Position numbers and translations under genes: made by a program. Positions 1 through 8,123 of a DNA stretch of 32,528 nt are shown here, one piece after another; the first letter of the stretch is position 1, and each line of letters opens with the position of its first letter. Source of the stretch: JAABSQ01 sp964573705 (lineage in GTDB: Bacteria > Desulfobacterota > Desulfobacteria > Desulfobacterales > Desulfococcaceae). The stretch lies in assembly GCA_964573705.1 (NCBI GenBank), contig CAZNLT010000051.1:1-32528 (forward strand), written 5' to 3'. Below the pieces are notes generated by a model. That model had not been told where the DNA came from. It ran no database searches and was given only the letters and a program-made list of their open reading frames with translations.

Positions 1-988
1 CCGGCCGGCCGGCGCCCATATAATCGAACATCTTGTTGCTGAAAAATATATCCCAAAACTCCCCCTGCTTGAACATGTGGACGCACACATCGGCTGCCGC
101 ACACAGACTGGGGATTCGATTCCGGGCAACCGCACCGATAAAATGAACTTTAACAAGTTTTCTTTCATGACAAAACCGCTCATACTCGCTCCGTTTCTGT
201 CCCTCACCGGCGATTAAAAAATGGATATTTTCCTCTGCCAGTAAGCAGGCGGTTTCCAATAAAAGCTGAATATTGCTGAAGCTGCTCAAGGTTCCCGTGA
301 AAACAACCACACCGAACCCATCCTTGAGCGACCACTCTTGTCTTGCAGCGCTCTTTTCAGGCACCTGCTCATATAACTCATCCTCCACGCCGTTGGTGAT
401 CAGCTTTATTCTATCACCGGAAACCCCTTTCTTTATCATCAGTCTCCGGATCCCGGGTGTAACGGCGATCAATCCACGACTGAGCTGAAAGCAGGTTTTT
501 TCAAGCAGCTCAATCAATGCGACAAACCCTTTGATTCGAATGATGCCCCCGGCAACCAATCCATCCGAAAGTATATCACGAACCTCGAACACATTCGGCT
601 TTCTCCAGAGAAGGGAAAGAAGGCAGCCGGTCAATGGGGTCAAAATCGGGGGCGAAGCCGATAAGATAATATCCGCATTCGAAGCCCGGGTGAAAGAAAC
701 CTTTAGTTGCAGAAAAGCAACGATGATGTCATGGGCAATCCGGTGCGCTTTGGATTTTCGGGGGTTGGCAATAGGGGAATTAATCTCGACCACCTGGAGC
801 CTTCCGTTGTCCTCGGGTACCCTGATTTTTGATGCGGCCCCTTTTCCGCCCACCATGTAGTTCACAGCACAAGCCACCACCGTGACATGATGGCCGGCGG
901 CCGCCAGATGCCGGCCGATCTGCCAGGCCCTCAGGCTGCCGGGCTGCCCCGGTGCGATGAAATTGTAAGTTAAAAAAAGGATCCGCAT
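1..988 (-). CDS. Glycosyltransferase family 4, C-terminus cut by window edge
   Basis: About 329 codons are visible with no stop, and the frame runs off the left edge, so the C-terminus is missing. The protein starts MRILFLTYNF, followed by a GT-B N-terminal Rossmann half with LRAWQIGRHLAAAGHHVTVV. The linker carries LITNGVEDE and the C-terminal half VVFTGTLSSFSNIQLLLE. The last visible residues, SNKMFDYMGAGRP, match the nucleotide-sugar binding block near the end of GT4 enzymes of the WcaI/WbuB type, so roughly 60-80 residues are missing. The ATG overlaps the stop of the upstream aminotransferase as TGATG, which fixes the start and implies translational coupling. It probably adds one sugar to a lipid-linked repeat unit on the cytoplasmic face. 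The sugar donor cannot be read from sequence. Confidence 0.9.
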   Translation of the reverse strand, partial: MRILFLTYNFIAPGQPGSLRAWQIGRHLAAAGHHVTVVACAVNYMVGGKGAASKIRVPEDNGRLQVVEINSPIANPRKSKAHRIAHDIIVAFLQLKVSFTRASNADIILSASPPILTPLTGCLLSLLWRKPNVFEVRDILSDGLVAGGIIRIKGFVALIELLEKTCFQLSRGLIAVTPGIRRLMIKKGVSGDRIKLITNGVEDELYEQVPEKSAARQEWSLKDGFGVVVFTGTLSSFSNIQLLLETACLLAEENIHFLIAGEGQKRSEYERFCHERKLVKVHFIGAVARNRIPSLCAAADVCVHMFKQGEFWDIFFSNKMFDYMGAGRP

Positions 989-2094
989 CAAACTGTCGGC
1001 CCCGCAATTCGAACCGCTTCGACTATCTGTTCGGCGTCTGCCTCTCTTAAGCCATGGTGCACCGGCAATGCCAGAATGGTTCGTGCCAGCATTTCAGTTG
1101 CTCTCAACGAAGAAAGCCCATAGAGTTCCTCGAAAATGGGTTGCTGGTGCAGCCCCCTTGGGTAGTGCACGCCGGAATCGATTCCTTGTTCTTTAAGCCT
1201 GGCGGCCAAGGCGTCTCGGTCCATACCGAACTGCCCCGGATCGACCGTTATGCAATATTGGTGGCAGGCATGCTCGCTGTACGGGGTTGACTGCTGAAAA
1301 GAGATACCTTTGACATTATGCAGCCCTTCATTCAGAATATCCGCATTCCGCCGCCGCACCGCTATCATGTCATCCAAACGCTTGAGCTGTTCACGCCCGA
1401 TAGCCGCCTCTACATCGGTCATTCGGTAGTTGAGCCCCATCATGGTATGATAGTATTTGCCGGTCTGACCATGGGTTCTCAAAAAACGTATCCTGTTGTC
1501 GTAATCTTCACTGCTTGTGCAGACCATCCCCCCCTCCCCCACAAACATGTTCTTTGAAGGATAGAAGGAGTAGCATACAAAATCATCATAAGAGCCGACA
1601 TCCCGCCCTTTAAAAGTCGCCCCGTGCGCTTGAGCGGCATCCCACACCACCACCAGGCGGTGCTTGTCGGCAAACCGCTTCACCGCTTCGATGTCACAGG
1701 CGTTGCCGAACAGATGCACCGGCACGATCGCCCGCGTCTTTACCGAAACTTTCCTCTGGGCATCCTGCAGGTCGATTAAACATGTTTCAGGGTCTACGTC
1801 GCAGAAAACCGGCTTCCCGCCGGCCATGGTCACCATGCTGCCGGTGGCAATAAAGGTGAACGATGGTACCAACACCTCGTCACCGGGTTTAAGAAATGCC
1901 ATGTAGGCCAGGTGCAGGGCCGCCGAACCGTTGGCGCAGGTCACGGCATATTTGGCACCGGTTTTAGCCGCAAATTCCTCTTCGAACGCCAGGCACTCTT
2001 TGCCCTGTCTTAAAGCACCGGATTTCAATACACGGGTGGCGGCATCGATTTCCTGTTCGGCCAGCTTGATTTCGGCCATCGCAATACGGTTCAT
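988..2094 (-). CDS. DegT/DnrJ/EryC1/StrS PLP-dependent sugar aminotransferase
   Basis: A full-length (368 aa) member of the fold-type I sugar aminotransferases that turn a keto-sugar nucleotide into an amino sugar using glutamate. Family features are the N-terminal VLKSGALRQGKE block, the PLP-phosphate contact region CANGSAALHLA (53-63), the aspartate that pairs with the pyridine nitrogen in WDAAQAHG (D152) and the Schiff-base lysine K181 in SFYPSKN followed by GEGGM. The start ATG overlaps the stop of the upstream oxidoreductase gene as ATGA (4 nt). With the Gfo/Idh oxidoreductase and the hexapeptide acyltransferase just upstream it resembles the WbpB-WbpE-WbpD (WlbA-C-B) trio that makes a 3-acetamido-3-deoxy sugar. 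It could instead act on a dTDP-3-keto sugar. The aminotransferase call is firm, the substrate is not. Confidence 0.93.
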   Translation of the reverse strand: MNRIAMAEIKLAEQEIDAATRVLKSGALRQGKECLAFEEEFAAKTGAKYAVTCANGSAALHLAYMAFLKPGDEVLVPSFTFIATGSMVTMAGGKPVFCDVDPETCLIDLQDAQRKVSVKTRAIVPVHLFGNACDIEAVKRFADKHRLVVVWDAAQAHGATFKGRDVGSYDDFVCYSFYPSKNMFVGEGGMVCTSSEDYDNRIRFLRTHGQTGKYYHTMMGLNYRMTDVEAAIGREQLKRLDDMIAVRRRNADILNEGLHNVKGISFQQSTPYSEHACHQYCITVDPGQFGMDRDALAARLKEQGIDSGVHYPRGLHQQPIFEELYGLSSLRATEMLARTILALPVHHGLREADAEQIVEAVRIAGPTV

Positions 2095-3116
2095 GTTCGC
2101 TCCTCAATCTGGGCTCTGATGGCATCCAGTATATAGGTCAGTTGAAGTGAATCATCGATAGTATTCTTTTTTGGTTTTTCATTCTGCAGAATACTCAAAA
2201 TGAAGGTCAGCATCTGGTGATCGATGAGGTTGCGCTGGCCAAAAGAAAATACGCTCTTGCCGGCCTTATAACCGCCGCGGCTTTCCTTTAAAAACAGAAA
2301 TGACGGGGAATCCTGCTCAATGGTGCCCCGGAAGGACCCGTTCTCACCCTGCGCCTCGATGTACTGGCTGAACGCCGGGGTTACCAGGTCGGCCTGGCAG
2401 AGTATATCGATTCCGCCCGCCCCGCTGCACTGCACCAGTATGTAATCTTCGGCATCCGCCGCGACCTTTTCGCCATTGATGACCCTTTGCGGCATATGCA
2501 GACGACTCGACAGTACGCGGGCATTTGTCAACGGGCCGAAGTACCAATTGGCCAGATCGATCATGTGCACCAGCATTTCGTTGACCGCGCCGCCGCCCGT
2601 CTTCCGGCGATGTTTCCATGCCTGGTGGGAACCGCGCCCCCCCAAACGGAAAAAGGCCGTGATGGGCCGCCCGACCAACAGGTTTTCACCGTTGATCCAA
2701 TTCTCCCGGAAGATCCGATACCCCTCTTCGAATGCCGGAACATGACGGTAGAGATACCCGACCGTGACGATACAATCGGACAGATCGGCCGCCTCTTTCA
2801 ATTCGATAATCTCATCGATGCGATCCGACAAAGGCTTTTCGCAGAACACATGTTTGCCCGCCGAAATCGCCTTTTGGATCAGGGGCACATGGCTTTGTGT
2901 CGGGGTGCATATGACGACCGCATGCAAGCTTTTATCCTCGAACAGTTCGTCCGGGTCTCTAACGCATTGACAGGCGGCCCTTCCGGCCATTGCTTCGGCG
3001 AATTCCGGGACAACATCCGCCATCACCATTTCGGTCCCGGGGATTTTCTTCAGCCCCTCCAGATGCTTTGAGGCCTGCTTGCCGCAGCCGATAATGCCGA
3101 CCCTAATTGACTTCAT
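2091..3116 (-). CDS. Gfo/Idh/MocA family NAD(P)-dependent sugar oxidoreductase
   Basis: This 341-aa protein has the two-domain Gfo/Idh/MocA layout. The N-terminal Rossmann domain starts with GIIGCGKQASKH (residues 7-18), and VVICTPTQSHVPLIQKA leads into the family signature CEKPLS, whose E93-K94-P95 contain the catalytic lysine. A mixed beta-sheet domain follows (about 130-320), with GGGAVNEMLVHMIDLANW where the family carries its substrate-binding histidine and aspartate. Its start overlaps the 3' end of the acyltransferase gene by 14 nt and its stop overlaps the aminotransferase start by 4 nt. In the WlbA/WbpB setting it would oxidise C3 of a UDP-HexNAc uronate to give the keto group used by the aminotransferase. 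No UDP-GlcNAc 6-dehydrogenase (WbpA) is in the window, so the substrate is an inference. Confidence 0.9.
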   Translation of the reverse strand: MKSIRVGIIGCGKQASKHLEGLKKIPGTEMVMADVVPEFAEAMAGRAACQCVRDPDELFEDKSLHAVVICTPTQSHVPLIQKAISAGKHVFCEKPLSDRIDEIIELKEAADLSDCIVTVGYLYRHVPAFEEGYRIFRENWINGENLLVGRPITAFFRLGGRGSHQAWKHRRKTGGGAVNEMLVHMIDLANWYFGPLTNARVLSSRLHMPQRVINGEKVAADAEDYILVQCSGAGGIDILCQADLVTPAFSQYIEAQGENGSFRGTIEQDSPSFLFLKESRGGYKAGKSVFSFGQRNLIDHQMLTFILSILQNEKPKKNTIDDSLQLTYILDAIRAQIEERT

Positions 3117-3729
3117 CGAGATATTTCCTCCAGTTTTTGGCCATATTGAATTCCTTCAATTTTTCCGGCAGCGGCAGGATCCTGCCGGGCACACCGACGA
3201 CATAGCTCATCGGCGGGACGTCTTTGGCCACCAATGCACCGGCGGCCACAAAAGATCCCCGTCCGATCCGCAACCCCGGAACGATCACCGTCCCGCCGCC
3301 GAGACTGACGCCATCTTCGATAATCGGGCCTTCCGGCTTGTACTGATCGCGCATTTTCTGCGGATACTTGTCGTTGGTCATCGTAACCCCGGGGCCGATA
3401 AACACCCGCGAGCCGATAGTGACATGAGTGGGGATATAGCAGTTGGTTTCGATTTTTACGAAATCACCGATGGTAACACTGCCGTCGATCACCACATTGG
3501 TGCCGACCACGATATGGCTTCCGAACGTTGTGTTTTCCCGGATAACCACATTGTGTCCGGTCTCAAAATCATCGCCGGCGATCACGTCCCCATAGATTAT
3601 AGAGCCAGCCCGCACACAGCAGTTGTTGCCCATACGAAACGGCCCGCAGCCCTCCTTGTATTCGAGCCCCAGGATGGTGTTGTGCTGAAACCGACAATTT
3701 TCTCCGCATTCATAATTTAACTTCTGCAC
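3103..3729 (-). CDS. Left-handed beta-helix (hexapeptide-repeat) sugar O/N-acyltransferase
   Basis: A 208-aa trimeric LbH-type acyltransferase made almost wholly of imperfect hexapeptide turns, such as VRAGSIIYGDVI, IGSRVFIGPGVT and IGRGSFVAAGAL, ending with the usual C-terminal VVGVPGRILPLP. An insert with TNDKYPQKMRDQYKP (about residue 120) is placed as in WlbB/WbpD UDP-sugar 3-N-acetyltransferases. I place the start at a GTG at 3729 because an AAGGAG ribosome site lies 5 nt upstream. A longer frame reaches a TTG at 3753 but would bury that site in the coding region. It would use acetyl-CoA or another acyl donor on the amino group made by the DegT aminotransferase two genes on, or O-acylate the glycan. 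About 74 nt separate it from the flippase gene. Confidence 0.87.
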   Translation of the reverse strand: MQKLNYECGENCRFQHNTILGLEYKEGCGPFRMGNNCCVRAGSIIYGDVIAGDDFETGHNVVIRENTTFGSHIVVGTNVVIDGSVTIGDFVKIETNCYIPTHVTIGSRVFIGPGVTMTNDKYPQKMRDQYKPEGPIIEDGVSLGGGTVIVPGLRIGRGSFVAAGALVAKDVPPMSYVVGVPGRILPLPEKLKEFNMAKNWRKYLDEVN

Positions 3730-3803
3730 TCCTACTCCTTTTTTGTTTCTCAATCTTAGCCGAGCTGTATTCTAAAAACCATTTTTGGACTTAATGCACT
3801 AGT

Positions 3804-5363
3804 TTACCCTGACTTGGCTGCCAAAGGCCGCTTCAGGTTCACCTGCTTTTTGAACGAACGATAGACATTCCAGAGTAATCGCCGCTCTCCAGGGCCGCTG
3901 ACCAAAAAGAAATAAATTAGGAAGGAGACAACTGCAATTGCACATGTGAATACGATGGGACCTATAATCAACCCAGCACCTGCGTGGTCAACAGCAAACT
4001 TGAACACGAAAATTACCGGCAGCAGCAGAAAAAACCAAAGGCTTTGGGTTGAGAACTGATTAAGCCGGTAGGTATGAAACAGTACGATATTCCGATAGAT
4101 AAATATAAAGGTCTTAGAGACACATAAAGCGATTGCCGCGCCGACAATTCCGATTGTATTTATCAGCAGCAAACAGAATAGCAGGTTTCCTCCGCTGCCG
4201 AAAATAGTAATGCCGAGTTCAGAATGGTATTTCTGCGACATAATAAGGAAAGGATAATTAGACCCGGTGATAGCATTGATAAAGAAAGCGGTTGCGACCC
4301 AGACCATAATGGTTTTGCCCTGCACGTAATCAGGACCGTAAAGCAAAAACAGGTTTTCTGAATATAACACCATTACAGAAAATAGGGGAATGCTGAAGGT
4401 CGTTATGGCATTGAAAGCCACTCGGAAAAGGGTTTCTAGACGTTCCATATCCTTTTGTGCATAAAGCTTAGCGACGATTGGTGAAATTACTACATTGACC
4501 GCACCCAGTCCAAGCAGCAAAAGATTTCCAATGTTGAGAGCAACACTGTAAATCCCTATTTCTTCGGCAGTCCGATAATATCCAAGAATGAGCTTTGAAG
4601 CAGGTATCATCAACAAACTCACAAGGGTTTTAGACATCAAGACGCTATTGTACGCCAAAAACTCCTTTAGAGCGGTTTTTTTTGGAATGTTAGCTTTCAG
4701 GATGTTGGTTATTCTGAATACGCCCCCCCAATGCTTTCTGGACCAGGCCAAATAAATCCCGAAAGCACAAAGCTGACCGCAAAAAAATCCCCATATGAGC
4801 GAGCAGGCCGTATATCCTAACCAGTGCCCAATTGCAAAAAAAGCAATTATTTTGAGCATCCGTACAAATACTTCACGAATCGAATAACCGAAATGAGATA
4901 AACGCGCCCCTTCAAAAATGCCAAGCCATAGCGAACATAGTGAAAAGAGGATAAGCTGAAGAGCAGTCGGCAATATGAGACCATTGAGTCGTGGTTCTTT
5001 GAACATAGTTACGGATAAAAAATCCGAGGCTCCGATCAATATGCCAGCGGTGATCAGACCCGCCCCAAGTATATACAGGAGTGCTATTTTGATATAGCCA
5101 GCAAGGACCGACTGATCATTCCCATCATTTTGGCCGATTACTTTAACTACTGAAGCGGGAAAACCTGCCATGACAATCAAAGACACCACTGAAATCACGG
5201 ACAGCGAAAGGTTGAAAATCCCGTACTGCTCGCTTCCCAGCTTTCTGGCAAAAACCAGATCAGTCACGAAAGCCATACCCAACCCAGCGATCCTGACTAT
5301 AAAGTTAAAGGCGACCTGCCGGCCGGCGGCCGTGCTTATCTCGCTATTCTCTGACATCACCAA
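3804..5363 (-). CDS. wzx: Wzx-type polysaccharide (O-antigen/capsule) flippase
   Basis: A 519-aa integral membrane protein of the MATE/MOP superfamily with about 12-14 hydrophobic helices along its length. The N-terminal helix region GRQVAFNFIVRIAGLGMAF and the following FARKLGSEQYGIFNLSLS are typical of the polysaccharide-synthesis transporters that move undecaprenyl-diphosphate-linked repeat units across the inner membrane. A second half starts near LYAQKDMERLETLFRVAFNA. The start ATG at 5363 lies inside the end of the polymerase gene (20-nt overlap); a second ATG two codons later is also possible. The pairing with a Wzy-like polymerase just upstream indicates a Wzx/Wzy-dependent pathway rather than an ABC-transporter pathway. 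The coding sequence is AT-rich compared with the genes right of 18200, as is usual for these loci. Confidence 0.9.
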   Translation of the reverse strand: MVMSENSEISTAAGRQVAFNFIVRIAGLGMAFVTDLVFARKLGSEQYGIFNLSLSVISVVSLIVMAGFPASVVKVIGQNDGNDQSVLAGYIKIALLYILGAGLITAGILIGASDFLSVTMFKEPRLNGLILPTALQLILFSLCSLWLGIFEGARLSHFGYSIREVFVRMLKIIAFFAIGHWLGYTACSLIWGFFCGQLCAFGIYLAWSRKHWGGVFRITNILKANIPKKTALKEFLAYNSVLMSKTLVSLLMIPASKLILGYYRTAEEIGIYSVALNIGNLLLLGLGAVNVVISPIVAKLYAQKDMERLETLFRVAFNAITTFSIPLFSVMVLYSENLFLLYGPDYVQGKTIMVWVATAFFINAITGSNYPFLIMSQKYHSELGITIFGSGGNLLFCLLLINTIGIVGAAIALCVSKTFIFIYRNIVLFHTYRLNQFSTQSLWFFLLLPVIFVFKFAVDHAGAGLIIGPIVFTCAIAVVSFLIYFFLVSGPGERRLLWNVYRSFKKQVNLKRPLAAKSG

Positions 5364-6753
5364 GAGGGTTCGTCACGCTTCTCATGGTTGAGAGCCGCGT
5401 CTGAAAGGTCTGGGATATCCATTTCACATCCTGACGTATTGACAAACAAAAAGCCATGCAAAACCAGAATATTTTAGTGAAAAACAGAGTCTCTCCGATC
5501 CCGAGCAAAACGGACGCGATTAGACCCATAACGAATGGATATGCATTAGACGCATACCGAAAAGAAAGCATGCCCGCTAACAGAGATTGGACAATAAGCG
5601 AAACAAAAGTAAACAAGCCCAAGAGACCGAGCTGCGCCCATAAAGACAATATTAAATTGTGGCTTGGCTTGACGATAGCGCCTGGCTGTGAATTAATGGC
5701 ATTGTCATCCATGGCAGCCATTTCGTTGTGGCCGCCGAGTCCTACGCCAAAAATCAGATTTTCCATAACGATGTTGGACCACGAGTTCTTCAAAATTGAA
5801 ATTCTTGTTTGGAATTCCGCCGTTTGAAACCGGTCCATCCACTGGAGATTAAATAACTTGGCACCCGCAGTCGCAACGATCGCAGCCGATATAGCTGTGA
5901 TGAATGTCAGGTATACGATTGTTTTTCCGCTGATCAATCGCCCGTTCATTTTAAGGAACAGCAGGCTGCCGAATCCAGCTGTTAGTGAACAACAAATGAT
6001 TGAATTGCGTGATTGTATGATGAACAGAACAGCAATAATGAAAAAAATGGTCACGAAAGAGGCAGCTTTCATTAGCAGTGGTTCTTTTTTTTTTAGAACT
6101 AAATAGAGCAAGAAGGGGAACAATTGCCCCAATCCGATCCCCAGTTGATTGGGATTCGTATGGATATCTAAAGAGAGGCGGGTGGGACCGAACAGCATTA
6201 CGGTATCTTTAAAAGGAACACCGAAAAAAAAAGTGCGGAAGCAGACGTAAAATGTTACGACAAGACAGAAAGAAAGCCAATGCCTGAAACATTCTTCCTT
6301 TCCTGCCTGGTTTAGATTGATAACCATAAAAAAAAGAAGCAGATTCAACCCCATCATCAGTAAACTGATTACTGTTGCCAAAAAATTGGGTGCATATGTG
6401 ACGCTGATAATACATAGTACGAAAAAAAAAAGAGGTAGGCTCAATTGCTTTAGCCTAACTTTATTATATCTTATTCCTCGTCTAAAAAAAAAGCCTATTA
6501 AAGTGCAAACAATCAACAATCTAGAGAAACTTCCTATAAATGCAAAACTGTAATTGATAAAATGGTCGGGGAAGGCATCCAGGCAGACACCAGCGGCCAA
6601 TCCTGCGGCAGGATTTATTATTCCGATCAGGAGCATTCCTCCCATCGCCGACAGTGCGACAAAACCGCTAAGGTTGGCCGATGCTATCGAGCACAATGCG
6701 AGCAGAAGGCTTGCAACGGGGAAACGCTTGACGGTACGGTAGGATATTTTCAC
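5344..6753 (-). CDS. wzy: O-antigen polymerase / ligase family membrane protein (Wzy-like)
   Basis: A 469-aa multi-pass membrane protein with about 11-12 hydrophobic segments and one large periplasmic loop. The Wzy_C/O-antigen ligase signature is visible: FIIQSRNSIICC (about 244-255), FGVGLGGHNE (335-344) and SHNLILSLWAQLGLLGL (364-380). In Wzy and WaaL these loop residues bind lipid-diphosphate-linked glycans. With a flippase immediately downstream and no separate polymerase in view, Wzy (repeat-unit polymerase) is the more likely role, but a WaaL-type ligase cannot be excluded by sequence. Start: GTG at 6753, about 9 nt after a weak GAG element. 68 nt separate it from the upstream glycosyltransferase gene. 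Confidence 0.83.
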   Translation of the reverse strand: MKISYRTVKRFPVASLLLALCSIASANLSGFVALSAMGGMLLIGIINPAAGLAAGVCLDAFPDHFINYSFAFIGSFSRLLIVCTLIGFFFRRGIRYNKVRLKQLSLPLFFFVLCIISVTYAPNFLATVISLLMMGLNLLLFFMVINLNQAGKEECFRHWLSFCLVVTFYVCFRTFFFGVPFKDTVMLFGPTRLSLDIHTNPNQLGIGLGQLFPFLLYLVLKKKEPLLMKAASFVTIFFIIAVLFIIQSRNSIICCSLTAGFGSLLFLKMNGRLISGKTIVYLTFITAISAAIVATAGAKLFNLQWMDRFQTAEFQTRISILKNSWSNIVMENLIFGVGLGGHNEMAAMDDNAINSQPGAIVKPSHNLILSLWAQLGLLGLFTFVSLIVQSLLAGMLSFRYASNAYPFVMGLIASVLLGIGETLFFTKIFWFCMAFCLSIRQDVKWISQTFQTRLSTMRSVTNPLGDVRE

Positions 6754-6821
6754 TTATACATCTCAAATAATACCATCAGCAATTATCTCCTATGCGGACC
6801 CATTTAATTGAAACACCTGGC

Positions 6822-8123
6822 CTACGACTTCATCAGTTCACTGAATAATTTCACATATTCTTTCGCGCTATTCTCCCATCGCAAATGCAGGACCGTTTCG
6901 GAAATCGCCGAGCGGTCGTAGTTCACCTTACATAGTCGCGTTAAGGTGGATTGGATGCTTTCGATATTTGAATCATTTAAAAATATGGCGTTTTCTTGTG
7001 TCAATACGCCTGGTTCCAGCGCTAAGGGTAGATTCCTGGGTATAATGACAGGGGTTCCGCAGGCGATGCTTTCTATGAACACCTTGCCGAAGCCCTCGGA
7101 AGAACTGGGTAGAATGAAAAAATCAGCATCATTTAAAAAATCAGCAATCTTTTCCTGAGGCATATATCCAAGCAGCCGCAGATCAACCCCAAGGCGTTCG
7201 GCTTCATGTGTTATCTCCCTGATATATTCAGGGTTTCCCCCACCAATACAATAATAGACAAACGAATTTGGATTCCCGAGGCGCCCAAGGGCTTTTACCA
7301 CCTTTAGCTGTCCTTTCCGAGGTGTCAGAGATCCGACGGTTGTCAGCTTAATTTTGGACTTCTGAAGCCCTGACGTCATACTTTCATGTTTGCCGCCGGG
7401 TTGCTTTTGATGCCGAAACACATCCGAATCAAAGCCGTTTAAGATCACCCTGGAAGGGCAGCGCCATTGGCCGTAGTTCTGCTGCCAGACCTGCATGTCA
7501 TTGTTGGATATATGGGTGACGGCGGCAAAGGTCTGCTTGGCTGCATACTGTTCCTGTTTTTTGGCCGATTCAGCGGTTTTTACGTTGGGGTCAAGCCCTG
7601 AAATACCGTGGATCCGGAGAACGACACGAATTTTGTTTATTCCATGCAGATTCAGTGCTTGAATGCCCCTCGCCGGACCGTGAGCGCTTATAAACCTGGG
7701 TTTTACTACACTTACTGCATAGTCGTACAGGAGAAATCTTGCCAAAGCGCTCTTAATCGACATTCCCAACCGTTGCTGAAAAGCTGTTGCGATCATAGCA
7801 TAACGCAAGATTCTCCAGGGATGCGCCACAGCGTGCCGCAACAGAACACGCTTGTCAGCGCCTATGACATTCGTGCTCCTTATTTGTTGAAACCGACAAG
7901 GAAAATCCGGAGCGCAGATCACGAGTTCGCACCAAGCCTGGTTTTGGTTGATGGCGTCTACCAGATCAAAAATACCAGTAGCCAATCCATGGGTGGACCT
8001 GCCTCCCAGAGCCTTGGGGATACAACCCAGCACTAATATTTTTTCTTTGGATTCATATATACCTGGAGCCATAAGTTTTGATTTTAAGATTGCTGGCTTG
8101 GCACCCCCTCTTCCGGTTTTCAT
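6822..8123 (-). CDS. Glycosyltransferase family 4
   Basis: GT-B glycosyltransferase, 433 aa from the chosen start. The N-terminal half opens with EKILVLGCIPKALGGRSTHGLATGIFDLV, the usual glycine-rich acceptor-side block (quoted here only to show position, about residues 26-53). The C-terminal half has TVGSLTPRKGQLKVVKAL, LLGYMPQEKIADFL and the EX7E motif in EGFGKVFIESIACGTPVI, which binds the donor nucleotide-sugar. I start it at ATG 8123 because this makes an ATGA overlap with the stop of the upstream lipoprotein gene. The frame stays open to 8192, but that extension lies within the upstream gene. It probably adds a sugar to the undecaprenyl-linked repeat unit; donor unknown. Confidence 0.9.
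   Translation of the reverse strand: MKTGRGGAKPAILKSKLMAPGIYESKEKILVLGCIPKALGGRSTHGLATGIFDLVDAINQNQAWCELVICAPDFPCRFQQIRSTNVIGADKRVLLRHAVAHPWRILRYAMIATAFQQRLGMSIKSALARFLLYDYAVSVVKPRFISAHGPARGIQALNLHGINKIRVVLRIHGISGLDPNVKTAESAKKQEQYAAKQTFAAVTHISNNDMQVWQQNYGQWRCPSRVILNGFDSDVFRHQKQPGGKHESMTSGLQKSKIKLTTVGSLTPRKGQLKVVKALGRLGNPNSFVYYCIGGGNPEYIREITHEAERLGVDLRLLGYMPQEKIADFLNDADFFILPSSSEGFGKVFIESIACGTPVIIPRNLPLALEPGVLTQENAIFLNDSNIESIQSTLTRLCKVNYDRSAISETVLHLRWENSAKEYVKLFSELMKS

Noticed and set aside
2487..3071. Plus-strand frame of 194 codons
   Set aside because: Shadow of the Gfo/Idh gene on the other strand, which has all family motifs and overlaps its neighbours as an operon gene.
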